This document shows, one piece after another, positions 1-11,304 of a stretch of DNA of 64,000 nt. Where the stretch lies: positions 118,189,938-118,253,937 of the forward strand of contig CAXKWD010000004.1 of assembly GCA_964059195.1 (NCBI GenBank). The letters are read 5' to 3'. The notes below the pieces were generated by a model. That model was not told where the DNA came from. It made no database searches and was given only the letters and a program-made list of their open reading frames with translations. Position numbers and translations under genes: made by a program. The number at the start of each line of letters is the position of its first letter. Position 1 is the stretch's first letter. This stretch comes from Ectobius pallidus (Eukaryota > Arthropoda > Insecta > Blattodea > Ectobiidae).

Positions 1-329
1 CCTCTTGCAGTTTTTGTATAGTGATTATTTCATGCAGATGTTGAATAAATCATATGTTTTCATTATTACTATCTTTTAAATGGCTCTTGGACTTCTTGGA
101 CTAACATGGTACAGAACAGAACTTCGTAGTTTGCAAGACAAAGAAACTACGATCTACCAACTTTGGCTATGGATGACACGGATGACCGGTGGAAATGTCA
201 CAAATGTTTTAATGGTGGTAAAGAAGTGAGGTAAAGATCTAGTGATCCCTATAGAGGCCATGAAGGCTTTTAGGATTCAAACATTCAACCTCCAACAATT
301 TTAGACTTTTAGCACATGAAGGTGGTAAG

Positions 330-540
330 GTTGTCAGTCTTATGCACTGGCTGCCTTTACCCCAGAATTGCTTCTGGTACCCATTTCTGTTAGAAGATGA
401 GTTGACCTCAGGGCCATAGTGCCAGCAGAAGAATTAGGGCAATTGAAAAATCTCAAAAACCTCATCAGGAATTGAACTTGTGCCCTTCAGGTTTGTAGCA
501 CAGTGCCTCAACCAGCAGCATGACATTGTACCCCAATAAA
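330..540 (-). repeat. Degenerate tRNA-derived SINE, antisense
   Basis: The stretch resembles a reversed tRNA-derived SINE. Around 470-535 the complement has a T-arm-like block and a tRNA-like head, and the body at 335-420 has the layout of arthropod SINEs as I remember them. It is eroded and I cannot fix its ends or target-site duplication. It probably sits in an intron or upstream flank of the MTRR gene. The alternative is chance similarity. Confidence 0.4.
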
Positions 541-920
541 GAAGTAAGAGTGATAGCCTAGTTAATTTTGTGCCTGATTTCTGTACTGGTAACTGTGTAT
601 CTTAGAACTGCTAAGAAATCCAGACAGACAATACCTCTAACAGCCTATGAAATGAGTAGGCCTACATGGAAACAAATGAAGGAGAACAGATAGAAAAACA
701 ATCAGCCAATCTAAATATAACTATAGAATATTATTTTTGTATGAGAGACAACAAAAATGACCTGGTGACAAGAATAACCAGATCCACATCAATTCAGTAA
801 AAGTTTGTGAAGAGCTCAGGCTTCCAAGTAGTCCAGGATTTTAGAGTAGAGGACAACGAAAACTGACTAACTAGTACCGGAGGAACATTTCACTTCACAA
901 CTTTACACAAGCCTGTTAAA
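541..920. other. No recognised feature
   Basis: AT-rich sequence between two SINE-like repeats. I see no open frame with recognisable motifs, no RNA gene and no inverted repeat here. It is upstream of the first recognised MTRR exon, so probably intronic or flanking. Confidence 0.5.
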
Positions 921-939
921 AATATGGACAGAGTGGAAA

Positions 940-1788
940 AAAGACTAACAAGGGAATTCTTTTTTATGCTGCGATCATGTGCTGGGATTCCCCAGGATTG
1001 GTATATTATCACAAAAAATTTTCATGAAATTCATGCAAAATGGTACAGAGGCAGAAGGTGCAAAGTGTGGTTAGCGTTGCAGATTACAGATCCATCGGCC
1101 TGGGTTCGATCCCCGGTACCACCTCGAATTTTTCTGAGGTAAGGAGGTCTGGTAAGGGTACATTCAGCCTCGTGATTCAAATTGAGGAGCTACTTGATAG
1201 AGAAGTATCGTCTCCGGTCATGAAAACCACCAATAATGGCCGTGGGTGTCGTCATGCTGACCACATGCCCCCCAATCCTACCATCTGCCTATGGTAGATG
1301 ATACAGCGGTCGGGTGGTAGGCCAAGTCCCTCCAGGGACGGAGTTTAGTTTAGTTTAAGTCTCGGTTATAAGTTGATGTTGTCCCATCCGACATGTCACA
1401 CCCGTCACGTCACACCCGTCACACTGATAAAGTAAATTTTCAATAACTATATAAATATTTTTTTAAAATCTAATTATGCATTTCAGTATGTTTATCAGTC
1501 CTCTTACTTGAAAAAATAAAAGAAATATAGTGAAGCTAATCAATTCACAGAAATTTCAATTAAACCTACATGAGAAAAAACCTTTGTCCAATTATGGTCA
1601 CACCCGTCACATGCCCAATATATTTTCCAGCTCAAGCATACAGCCTTGAAAAAAACATTAGATCATATTTTCTACTTCCAATGGGTTGGTATGTTAACAC
1701 AAAAAACTTTGATGACATTCCTGCAATATGGTTCAGAGGTAGAAAGAAATATGTGTAATGAAATCTGTCCAAATGTCACACCCGTCAC
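940..1788 (+). repeat. Diverged repeated block with four copies of a 13-mer
   Basis: Two segments, about 940-1055 and 1640-1755, are related in DNA and in + strand translation: both read W-Y-x-x-T-K-N-F followed by W-[YF]-R-G-R. The 13-mer TCACACCCGTCAC occurs exactly four times, at 1396, 1410, 1598 and 1776, each but the second preceded by a TGTCC-like block. Two of the intervals are 188 and 178 bp. The block looks like remains of a tandem array whose unit once had coding character; the SINE at 1061-1358 split the first unit. I do not recognise the protein. Confidence 0.5.
1061..1358 (+). repeat. tRNA-derived SINE
   Basis: The head at about 1067-1125 has tRNA-like architecture, with a GTGGTTAGCG A-box-like start and a GGTTCGATCCCC B box at the T arm, ending in GTACCACC. 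The body runs to about 1340 and ends in short GTTTA-type repeats near 1343-1358, the usual form of a non-autonomous SINE copied by a LINE. It interrupts one copy of the repeated block described at 940-1790. Family name unknown. Confidence 0.7.
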
Positions 1789-1789
1789 T

Positions 1790-2139
1790 ATGGATTGGCT
1801 CAGTAATAAGCTGGAACGAATACAAAGAAAATTTGTCTCCCTTATACGTAGTAAGTTTAACAGAAATCTGGACTACGATGATATACTCAAGTTATTAAAT
1901 TTGGAAACATTATATAATAGGCGTGTTTCTGCAGATGCTAATTTCATAGCTAAAGTCTTTCGTGGGGAAATACATTGCAAATCAATTTTAGATAGCATAG
2001 GGCTATCTGTACCCCTTACACGAGGAACAAGAAATCGTACAATTTTTGCTGTACAACAACCGTATGCAATCCCTGCCAACAGAATGGCTATTGCTTGCAA
2101 TGCCTTATTTAAAAATTTTGATATATTCCACAAGCAGTG

Positions 2140-2170
<31 letters not shown>

Positions 2171-2672
2171 GGTATTATTGTTATTATTATTACTATTATT
2201 ATTGTTATTATTATTATATTCACACAAGACTGACAAGGGATCATTAATTGTTTTTGGTAACACAGTCATATGTTGCTAATAAGAAATTGCAAAATCTTAT
2301 AATTACAAAATATGACCTGCTTTTCTCAAGTACAATGCAATGGAATAACTCTTGAATGTGCTGACTACACAGTGTTCATGCCATTGACATAGCAGACTTA
2401 TGCAAGCTAACCAGAAATGTTATATGTTTCAACGAAATGACCACACAGTCAATTAGGTTAAAACTGCAGACTTGACAGTCAGATGTTTAATTATGCATTA
2501 ATATGTAATTCCTGTTGTATATCACTAATAATATCACCATCATTATCATAATCAAAATCATAAACATCAATTCATCAATTCATCATACATCATTAGAAGC
2601 CTACTGTTTAAAATTTGTAAAAATTGTTTGTAGCTTCTTTAAATAAATAATTGAATTGAATTGAATTGAATT
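1790..2672 (+). mobile_element. 3' end of a non-LTR retrotransposon (Jockey/CR1-like)
   Basis: The frame ending at 2140 has the layout of the C-terminal tail after the reverse transcriptase of jockey-like LINEs: L-E-R-I-Q-R-K-F near the start, D-Y-D-D-I-L-K-L-L in the middle, and N-R-M towards the end. The RT itself is absent, so this is a 5'-truncated copy. A TTA-rich microsatellite follows at 2139-2220. The piece probably ends with AATAAATAA plus four TTGAA units near 2640-2672, typical of a LINE tail. The span from 2220 to 2640 is assigned by position only. Confidence 0.65.
2139..2220. repeat. TTA/TTG-type microsatellite
   Basis: Imperfect ATT/GTT trinucleotide run within the 3' region of the LINE fragment. 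Confidence 0.85.
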
Positions 2673-4150
2673 ATCATTATTATCATTATCATCATCATTT
2701 CATGGTAAAAGGATTGAACACAAAGATCGGCCCTGATGCTTTCCGTTCTAGATACTTGTTAGTTTTATGAGAATGTCATAAATAAAATTTAATTGTCTAT
2801 AATTTATTTATTTATTTAATATACAATTTCTTTTAGCCCTATTTCACCATAAGGTACATTAGGACTGTAGTTTTATGTCAGTGAAAATGTATAATGTACC
2901 TGTTGTCTTGTGTACTAGAGTAGCCTGTTTTGCTAAAGTTTAAATAAAGTTATTTTAAACTCTTAAATATAGAACGTATGAAATAGTGGAAATCTCTACA
3001 ACAACAATTCTTGCTAAAAAATTTTAAGAGTGGTTTATCATATTTAACACCACAATGGTTTAAGTGTCCTGTTAACGAAAATCTTTTTCTTTCAAAGAGT
3101 GGGCAGTCAAAAAGTAGATGTTCTACAGTCTGTTTTTCTTTACAAATACATAAATTATAATTTTAAACCTTTAAACCTTTCAAAGTAAGAGCCAAAAATT
3201 CCATGACCTGACAAGAATTGAGTTAATACTAATTCAGGTTCAATTTTGCTTTGAAGTCTGGTTTCAATATTTGGAAAAAATAATTCTTTTGTAATTGTTC
3301 CTTTAACACTAGATAACCACTGATTGTTCCACCTAGTCTTAATGTGATCCTACATCTTTCTTCGTGCATAAGAATAAGGACAAAGAGAGTAGCTATAATT
3401 TAGATTCGAAACTGCAGCTGATTTGGCAGCAGCATCGGCTCTCTCGTTACCGACAACTCCATATATGGCCTCTCACCCATGTTAAGCAAATATGTCGTGT
3501 GTATGATAGTAAAACATTCCTAATTTCCACTGCCATCGGATTTAGATTTGCTCTATTATTTATACACTTCAGTGCCATCTGGGGATCACTATATAAACAA
3601 CAGCTAGAATCATAAAGTTTGGCCCATATTACAGCCTCTTTAATCGCGAATAAATCGGCTTGTACTATTGACCATTCAGGTGAGAGTCAATTCATCTGTG
3701 AGTGGATTTCCTGGCCATTTAAGAAGGATATGAAGGCACATCCAACTTGATCCGGTTTTCCTTCTTTAAATATTTTAGATCCGTCAGTGAAGATTTTGAG
3801 CTTATGATGTCTAAAACAACCATCAAAATTTACAAAGTCTGGGACTGTAGATGGGTGTCCAGTTGTAAAATTTGCTGGTTTCTCAATTTGTAGCTGCAGA
3901 GTGGGATCATCATAAGTATATCCCTTCTGGAGTAGTGTTAGTTCTGCCTTGGCTATACCAGTTAAATATAAAGGTTCAATGCCTGCGATAACCAAAGCTG
4001 CTTCAGTTGATGTGGTTCTGTATGCTTTGGTAATTCGCAGATCACAGCCTCACTGTATTCATGCCAATATGTTTTAAACTTTTTTTCTGTTCTAGCTTTT
4101 AACATGTGTGTGCAAGAAAGTTTGTGCAACATATTTTGCACCATTTATTT
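2673..4150 (-). mobile_element. I-like LINE 3' half with RNase H, minus strand
   Basis: Read on the minus strand from about 4150, a frame with several stops encodes an RNase H domain: F-T-D-G-S-K at about 3770-3785, then the E- and D-containing blocks (L-F-A-I-K-E, Y-S-D), then a C-terminal C-P-L-F-E-R zinc-knuckle-like block near 3100. The low-coordinate end is a TAA-type repeat tail (TTAT on the + strand, about 2673-2705). RNase H plus a TAA tail points to the I clade. The RT is not present, so the copy is 5'-truncated. Two short relatives at 16885-17120 and 27216-27430 share both of its ends but lack the RNase H region. Confidence 0.7.
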
Positions 4151-4210
4151 CTATTCACTCTCATATAAATATTTCACAGGCAGATATTTGGGAGGCTGTT
4201 TTGAGGACTT

Positions 4211-4225
4211 CCCCCCCCCCCCCCC
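4211..4225. repeat. Run of 15 C
   Basis: A homopolymer C run between the I-like LINE and the piggyBac fragment. Its true length could be a sequencing artefact. Confidence 0.8.
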
Positions 4226-4318
4226 GGTAAATAATATTTTTAAGGTTTAGAGAGTTAACTAAAATTACTGAAGTAATACATAATATAGAATGCCGACAAC
4301 TTTTTGGTTGTGTATTGT

Positions 4319-4546
4319 CTAGTAATGAACACGTGTGTGATATTCTTTGTAGCACTCTGGCATACGCAATCCAATGTTACACACTTTGCACCTTGACTCC
4401 CTTCTCACTTTTTGTCTGGTTTCTTTCTTTCCTTTGTCTGCACACATATCGTCTTCTTCAGTAGATACATCCTGATATGATCCAGAAGAACCAGAATAAA
4501 CATGTTGATCAACAGGAGAAAAGCCTAAAAAAAACACAGACTTCAT
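4319..4546 (-). pseudogene. piggyBac-like transposase C-terminal fragment
   Basis: The last ~30 residues read C-K-V-C-N-x-G-L, then C-Y-K-E-Y-H-T. That is the form of the C-terminal cysteine-rich region of piggyBac/PGBD transposases, including the closing Y-H-T. The acidic stretch before it is also usual. Only this tail is present and some zinc ligands of the family appear to be missing, so it is a remnant. Neither TTAA ends nor TIRs were seen nearby. Confidence 0.55.
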
Positions 4547-6367
4547 CCGATTCAGACATCTTCACGAACGATAGCCTAGCTTCTTGTTGATGTTGTGGTA
4601 ATCACAGTAAGCCGATATAAATTTGATAGAAAAGTCGATATAAATTGATACAAGAATCAACATAAGTGTATGAAGCACATTGTGTTGGGAAGTACATAAA
4701 CTAAGCTCCATGTTAATCTGTTCAAAACCTGTATTACACTGAGCATGGGAACACACGCAACATAAGGGATAGGGTCTTGGTTCACATGGGAGTAAAATTC
4801 AGAACATATCACATACGGGCATGGTGTGGAAAGTGTTAAATGCAACATTTTATAAAAGTACGCATATTATTACTGTTCTTTGGTCGAGGATGCTAAAATG
4901 AAAACTGATTTGCATTCAAGATCAGCACATGCATTTATGTTGTTAATTTGATTTCAAAATGCGTTGTCGGTTTGATTTTAAGTTATTTTATTACAAAAAA
5001 GATCTTACAGAAATCTTGTTCACTTGAGAAAGTGTAATATTGCATGATTCAGAAAATAAAGTAATTCAGTTTGGGATGTTTTTCAAGTTCAGGTTTGCTT
5101 GCATTCCTAACTTTAGCAACCATTCGGTCATCTCTGAATTTACATGTTAATAAAAATATAACTGAACAAAACACTGGCTTCCTTCACTGTAGAACAAATG
5201 AAAAGAAACTACCCTGACCGGAGAATTTATATTTTACGGTTGCCTTTGCATTTAATAAAAGAGTAAAAGTAAGTAAAACTTTTCCCTTGCCCCCCTTTAC
5301 ATGCCCCTTAATTAAAAACAGGTTATCATAAAACATTTGCGCTACTGTAGTAAACAAGACAGCTCAACGATGTGACAACAGGTCACCTGCCAAAATAATT
5401 TCGTATCACTTACATGCGAGAGCATTACAAGAAGGGTAAGTTAAAAGAACATATGTACTGGTACACTGAAATTTGTAGTTACTAAAACGTGCATGCAGTA
5501 ACTTATAAATATAATAGAAACTAATAAGTCTAAATTCAAATCATTTTAGATAGATATATATGCAGGAAGTTCATCAAAAATAGTTGGCAAAGAACCGGAA
5601 TTTGATTTTGGTCTATCATACACAAATACCCTTCTCTCACCTTTGGAATCTGTATATGAAACCTCATGTTGGATGCATTCAGGCTCAAAGTGTTTAATGC
5701 ACAATTCACTCCCGGCTGCATGAATCCAGTCCTTTCTAGGAATGTTTTTTACTCATTATTTGTGTAATTCCTGTTCTTTTGGAAAACTGAAACGTGTTAT
5801 ATAATAACTTTTAATACCCCTTATTCTGTAATTACTCATGCACCCGGAACACAACAATTTTGAGGCATTTTAACTAATATGGTTTAAACACAACACTGCT
5901 AGAATCCACAGCTTGTGCAGTTTAAAGCACGTGGAGTAAGAAGGGCAGGCCTAGTGACATCACACCCCTTTCCACCAACCTTCCCGCCTGAGTAAAGAGT
6001 GCCGTGGCTCAGTCCATACACAATAAATATTAGCTTAAAATTCATACAAGAAGATAATGTTGGTAGGAACCTAAACAACAAACAAATTCAATGTAACATA
6101 GGTCTAAATGTGGGATAGGTCATTGTACTTTACTGATAACTGATACTTTTTTGTATACAGATTTCACTCTGTACACAAAAGTTATTTGGTAGAATATTTC
6201 GTGTACATTTTTTAGGAATTAATAGCTTAATTTGTGCACCCAAAAATCAAAGCAACAAATTAGGTTATATACATAGGCCTAATATTAAGGTTAGCACATT
6301 TTCAATTGTTGTGTAGTAGATAATTAATACAACAGATTCTTTAACATCACTACTATTTAATACATTG
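4547..6367. other. No recognised gene
   Basis: AT-rich sequence with only short open frames that show no motif I know. Probably intron or upstream flank of MTRR. Confidence 0.5.
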
Positions 6368-6708
6368 TAACACTCGTGTTGGAGATGGATAAAAAAGATA
6401 AAATGGACAGACATTGTGACAAACAAAAAGTTCTGAGAAGAGTGGATGAGAAGAAGTCAATCCTACACACAAATTGTTGGAGGAAAGCAAACTGGATAGG
6501 GCACATTCTAAGAACAAACTGTTTATTGCAAGACATTGCAGAAGGAAAACTGGAAGGAACAACTAGACTCTGAAAAAGAATAATTCAGTTACTGGACAAT
6601 TTAAGGGAAAAGCGGAAATATTGGTTGTTGAAGGAGGAAGCAGAGGATAGAAAGTTATGGAGAACAAAATTTGCGTACAAAGTTCAAAAAGCTGGCAAAA
6701 GGCAGTAG
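6368..6708 (+). mobile_element. LINE ORF2 C-terminal fragment
   Basis: The + strand encodes W-I-G-H-I-L-R-T-N-C-L-L near 6495-6530, then, after an in-frame stop at 6571-6573, Q-L-L-D-N-L-R and K-E-E-A-E-D-R-K-L-W. This is a very common tail of arthropod LINE ORF2 proteins, downstream of the RT. The stop and missing RT mark it as a dead 5'-truncated copy. The exact clade cannot be fixed from the tail. Confidence 0.65.
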
Positions 6709-6984
6709 GTACTTATTGCTGCTGGCAGCTGATATTTTAAGTTAAAGAAACTGAATATTAATGAGGGTATAAGGTGGACCATAAACATTACAATACCAAA
6801 GTAATAAAATCTTCATATTTTTAAAGAAATTTTTAAGACGGTAGCTTGCACCAATGTAAATTGATTCAACTTTAAATCCTTCACAGTATTTACAGTATTT
6901 TATATATATTTCTGCAGTCATCAGTCTGTTCGTTTACAACGGTACTTTGAGTGGATATCTTTCTTTGATATAGGTTGTATAATA

Positions 6985-7057
6985 AATAAAATGGACTTTA
7001 TACCAACTACTCAACAATATTTTATTCTTGAGTTAGTGGTGTAAAGTCCATTTTATT
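6985..7057. repeat. Small foldback, 30-bp arms
   Basis: Arms 6985-7014 and 7028-7057 are inverted repeats with about three mismatches and a 13-base loop. It lies some 140 bp upstream of the MTRR exon at 7201. It could be a MITE remnant or could form a hairpin in the pre-mRNA. Confidence 0.7.
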
Positions 7058-7200
7058 GCTTGAACTCTGTGGTCTACAACATGTATTTTAATGGGCTGTT
7101 CACGTTTAATTAGATTCTGTTAAATGGTTATGAGATTATTATTCTGTAATTTTATCAAATTTCATGCAAGATTACTAGCAAGGAATTTTATTTCTTTTAG

Positions 7201-7434
7201 GCTCGTCCTTATTCCATTGCATCATCTCCTCTTACAGAGAATAGAGAGATACACATTGTATATTCTCTGGTAGAACTACCTTCGAGAGAGCCTAGAGGAG
7301 AGATTCGTCATGGAATTTGTACTGGATGGCTGGAATGCCTTACAAAAGATATTCAAACTGAAGCTTGTAGCAGTTCTTCACTGGAGAAAGAAATGGAAAA
7401 ATTAAGCTTGAAGTTCAGTCCTGAAACAATTAAG
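7201..7434 (+). CDS. MTRR: Methionine synthase reductase, exon with FAD-binding motifs
   Basis: Methionine synthase reductase is a cytosolic diflavin enzyme that passes electrons from NADPH through FAD and FMN to reactivate methionine synthase (B12-dependent). This 78-codon exon starts with A-R-P-Y-S-I-A-S-S, the R-x-Y-S motif that binds the FAD phosphate and flavin, and contains G-I-C-T-G-W-L, the second FAD-contact motif in the spacing and form of MTRR rather than NDOR1 or cytochrome P450 reductase. It is bounded by a TTTTAG acceptor and a GTAAGT donor and is phase 0 on both sides. The residues just before R-P-Y-S, normally on the previous exon, were not found in 1-7200. Confidence 0.93.
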
Positions 7435-7803
7435 GTAAGTTTTATGTCTAAATACTTTTTAATTTTAGATTAGAAACTGTAGAAATTTTCAGTATCAGTG
7501 TATTCTCTATTCTTTCATCAGTGTCTTTTATGTTTTTTGAAGTATTAAATAAAAATACCAGATTCTGTATTAGGCTAAAATTTTCTCTTTGTTTGATCCA
7601 TATAGAAAGGAATAAGTTGTAGGTACTGCATTGCATGTGTGGAATTGCATGCTTTGTGAAATAAACAAATAAATGATTTCACATAATAACCTTTTGTGAG
7701 CATTGAAATTTATGGCTGTGTATGGCAAATTCTCCTTAAAATTAAAACAAACAAAAATTGTTAAATCCTGCAATTTTTCCAAAAAGACATGCAAGATTAC
7801 ATA

Positions 7804-9137
7804 CGAGGGCTATCCAGAAAGTAAGGAACGTTTTGGAATTAAAAAAACCGAGTACAAAAAAAACCATTTTATTATATACATGTGAAAGAGGGACTAAAAT
7901 ACTACTTCTCAACATAATCGCCATACAAATTCAGGCACTTATCATAGCGGTGGACAAGCTTTGAATTCCTGTGTCATAGAATTCTGCCGCCTGTGATCTC
8001 AGCCACTCAGTGACGCGTACTTGGAGCTCCTCATCGTCGTCAAAACGCTGTGTTGCTAGCCAGGTCTTCATTTTCGGGAACAAGTGAAAATCACTTGGAG
8101 CAAGATCAGGACTGTAGGGGGGATGAGGAAAAACTTCCCAGTTGAACGAGTTCAAGAGTTCTTGCGTACGGTTTGCCGTGTGAGGTCGGGCATTGTCATG
8201 CAAAAGCAAAATTTGGGATGACAATTTTCCTCGGCGCTTGTTTTGGACAGCTCTCCTAAGGTTTTGCAATGTTTGGCAGTACCGCTCAGAGTTTATTGTT
8301 GCACCACACTCGAGAAAATCAATAAGAAGAACACCTTGCCTCTCCCAGAACACTGTTGCCATGATCTTCCTTGCCGAAAAAGTTTGCAGAAATTTCTTTG
8401 GTTTTTTAGGGGAACTTGTGTGCCCCCACTCCATGGACTGTAATTTTGTCTCACAATTCACATGTTTCACCCAGGTTTCATCTCCTGTTACGATTCGATC
8501 CAGTAGTGCATCACCATGACTGTGGTAGGCCTCCAAAAACGTCAAAGCTGCCCCCATTCGTTGTTCTTTATGGTGATCTGTAATCATTTTTGGCACCCAT
8601 CTTGCACAAAATTTGTGGTAGCCTAGCTTCTGTGAAACAATTTCAGACAATAAAGATCGTGAAACTTGTGGGAAACATAGAGAAAGCTCAGTTATTGGTG
8701 AAACGGCGGTTTTCATGAATCTTTTCATCAACTTTGGCGACCAGATCGTCAGTCACAATGCTCGGACGTCCACTCTTCTCTTCATCATGAACATTTGTTC
8801 GGCCATTTTTAAACTGAATGCACCACTTCCTGACAGAACTTTCACTCATTACGTTGTTCCCGTACACTTCACACAGTTCCCGATGAATTTCTATTGGTTT
8901 TAAATTTTTTGCCAACAAAAAACGAATCACAGACCGCACCTCACAACTGGCGGGATTTTGGATTGCAGCACACATTTCAAATTTGAATATTAAAAAAAGG
9001 GGCAACGCAGAGATGTTCCCGTTGTCACAGCTGGAGACTGACTGAGGTGCCGAGCACGAGCACAACAATGTATACGCTATTGGCGCGCGCCTGGCGGCAT
9101 CAGGTGGAAACGTTCCTTACTTTCTGGATAGCCCTCG
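7804..9137 (-). mobile_element. mariner (DD34D) element, near full length
   Basis: A 1334-bp element flanked by TA at 7802-7803 and 9138-9139. Its ~28-bp terminal inverted repeats begin CGAGGGCTATCCAGAAAGTA on the left, with the complement on the right. Length and structure fit a full mariner. It carries one transposase gene on the minus strand that is broken by frameshifts, so the copy is not autonomous. It lies in the MTRR intron between 7434 and 12957. Confidence 0.93.
7902..8975 (-). pseudogene. mariner transposase, two frameshifts
   Basis: The transposase cuts and pastes its own element. The start is taken at the Met at 8975, which gives about 357 codons, close to the usual ~345-350. 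Order: N-terminal helix-turn-helix with S-V-R-K-W, G-R-P-S linker, then the catalytic core. D1 is in G-D-E-T-W, D2 in H-D-N-A-R-P-H, and D3 is the last D of S-P-D-L-A-P-S-D, 34 residues after D2. A one-base frameshift near 8693 separates the helix-turn-helix from the core, and a second near 7965 shifts the C-terminal Y-D-K-C-L block ending at the stop at 7902. All three catalytic residues survive. Confidence 0.9.
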
Positions 9138-9139
9138 TA

Positions 9140-9890
9140 ACATCAGACATTTGCCTTGTTCTGAAGATAAGATTTACTGCTGGAGCAAGTAGCTGACGAT
9201 TGAAAATTTCTGTGACATTTAGTTACCCGTATAATGGCATAAGGGAAATTCCACTATTTTCAAAGATCTAATCATCAAACGACAAAATGAAATCTAATGT
9301 ATCTGTGAAGTTATTAAAATAAGATGGTAATATGGGACCTTGGTTGGTAAAGTAAAACTGAGGATGGTTTTTGTTGCACCTGGATCTGAATCAGTCATGC
9401 CTATACAGTAAAAAGACTAAGTCTGCATCTACCGTGTCACGGTCATTTGTCATTGGTGCTGTCAGAAGCATCATCTGGTATAAACCATTCCTTTCTCTCA
9501 CTAAAGTCACTGATGTTTTTCGTTTAACACAGACTCTGTATACAGAGCCAAATTGTTTGTCACTTAGTGGATGCCATTTCGCTACCAAAACAATAAATAA
9601 ATACGAAAGAAAGAAACTTACCACCTCCCTTCGAAACAATAAATATTTCCTTGACTGATGCAATCTGACGAAATCATGTATGAAGGGTGCAAGAAGTGTG
9701 AAAGAGACTTCCCATGACATCTAGTATCAATTTAGTGCATTCCATCACCAGAGAGGTAGGCCGGTGATGTGAATTTAATATATCTGTATTATACTCCAAC
9801 CTACCAGAGATGACATTGAACTTAATATATTAAATTTCACGTGCAAATGGTAAAGAATACCTAACTCTTGGCTCTTGATACATTAATAAT
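9140..9890. other. No recognised feature
   Basis: Intronic sequence. A 109-codon open frame on the minus strand (9391-9720) overlaps a 95-codon one on the + strand; neither shows a motif I recognise and neither has codon bias distinct from chance, so I do not call a gene. Confidence 0.5.
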
Positions 9891-9948
9891 ACTTGATAGT
9901 TAAAATTAAGTGACTTGTGACTTGATAGTTAAAATTAAGTGACTTGTG
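9891..9948. repeat. Tandem duplication, 29 bp x 2
   Basis: Two identical copies of a 29-bp unit beginning ACTTGATAGTTAAAATTAAG lie head to tail, with a partial third start after 9948. Confidence 0.9.
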
Positions 9949-10162
9949 ACTTACTTGGAAATTGATTTGATATAATTCTCTTAATATGTTATATTCTAGT
10001 GATGGTGTTGGTAGTGATTCCCTGTATTTAGAAATTCATTTGAGTGTTCATTTTTTTAGTTTACGTGAACTGACAGCTGACACAATGTTGACTTGATTTT
10101 AAACAACCTATGTTTATAATATATTACTTGGGATTTTTTACAGTGAAGTGGTACTATAAATA

Positions 10163-10248
10163 ATGTAGTATATGGTCGGTTGTTTAAACTCAAACTTCAC
10201 TTACAAGTAAGTGAAGTTTGAGTTTAAACAACCGACCATATACTACAT
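10163..10248. repeat. Perfect 86-bp palindrome, 42-bp arms
   Basis: Arms 10163-10204 and 10207-10248 are exact reverse complements separated by AA. The 12-mer AACCTATGTTTA lies about 45 bp before it (near 10105) and again right after it (10249). It would form a 42-bp hairpin. Origin could be a template switch, a recent foldback insertion, or an assembly artefact. Confidence 0.93.
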
Positions 10249-10728
10249 AACCTATGTTTACATCATGTGTTAGAGTTTATTCTCAATAAATCCCTCTCAT
10301 TAATAAGAATTTCATGAGATAAATTCGCTTGAGCTAAGCACTTGCAATATCTCATGGAATTTCCTATGATTATTCCTTAATTAGTGAATATGAAACTCAT
10401 AATGTTAAACTATAAAATAAGTTACCTCAGTACGTTGTGCAAATAATTTGTTAATTTGCAAGGCAGTGTTCTGTATGTTGACTATTGACATCCTCATAGA
10501 TAAGGTGATACATTTCTTATACTTAATATAAACTTATAATTTTGTGAAGGCAATGAAATTACACCAAAGAATAAGATAGCATACTGAAAATAAAGATAGC
10601 AAATTACAAAAGAGGACAAAAATATATTTGTACAGGGAATTTAGGGTGGGTTTTCTGGATGATTTCCTTGCACTTCACCCCTGTGCTATGATGTTCTCTC
10701 AAGTTGGAAGGTTGAATTGTGTGTATTA
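10249..10728. other. No recognised feature
   Basis: AT-rich intronic sequence with no open frame or repeat structure I can name. Confidence 0.5.
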
Positions 10729-11302
10729 AGAGGATCATCCAGAAAAATAGTTCCGATCACCGATAAACAAAACAACTAAAAATAGTGAGAAATATCTATT
10801 GCAATATTTATAGAAATTCACTGGTTACTTCTCTACAAAGTCACCACAGTTATTGAGGCATTTATCTTAGCGGTGAACCAGCAATTGTATGCCCATGTCG
10901 TAGGACTCTGCCATCAATGTCTGGAGCCATGAAATCACTGCCATCTGTACTTCAGCAGCATTGTGGAAACGTTTTCCTGCCAGAAATCACATCATGAGAC
11001 GGAAGAGATAGAAATCACTTGGCACAAGGTCGGGGCTATAGGGTGTATGGTCGAAGATCTCCCACCCAAACTGAAGTAACTGATTCCATTGGTATTGGCT
11101 GCATGGGGCTGTGCATGGTAAAAGCATAATGCAGTTGTCGGGAGACAATATCAATGCAACCATATTCTCCTAGCGCTATTCAACAACTATTGGCATCACA
11201 AGACTGAAACTTCACTGTAGCATTCCCACATTCACGCAAGTGCGTCCGACTGGTCATGTCATCTCTAGATGCGATCAGAACTTACTTTTTGGATAACTCT
11301 CA
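10729..11302 (-). mobile_element. Decayed, internally deleted mariner
   Basis: A 574-bp relative of the 7804 element lies between TA at 10727-10728 and TA at 11303-11304. Diverged TIRs start near GGATCATCCAGAAAAATAGT and end near ACTTTTTGGATAACTCTC. The complement of 10850-11150 resembles the C-terminal third of a mariner transposase, in pieces, with D3-type Y-S-P/P-S sequence near 11040. The helix-turn-helix is gone. It is older than the 7804 copy judging by divergence. Confidence 0.75.
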
Positions 11303-11304
11303 TA

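Noticed and set aside
100..235. Short frame reading W-K-C-H-K-C-F followed by GAG-GTAAAG, like a zinc-knuckle exon with a donor
   Set aside because: No acceptor, no known domain and it does not fit the MTRR protein.
8193..8903. + strand frames of 62-108 codons
   Set aside because: Antisense of the mariner transposase.
9371..9720. Overlapping open frames of ~100 codons on both strands
   Set aside because: No motif; overlap on opposite strands in AT-rich intron is likely chance.
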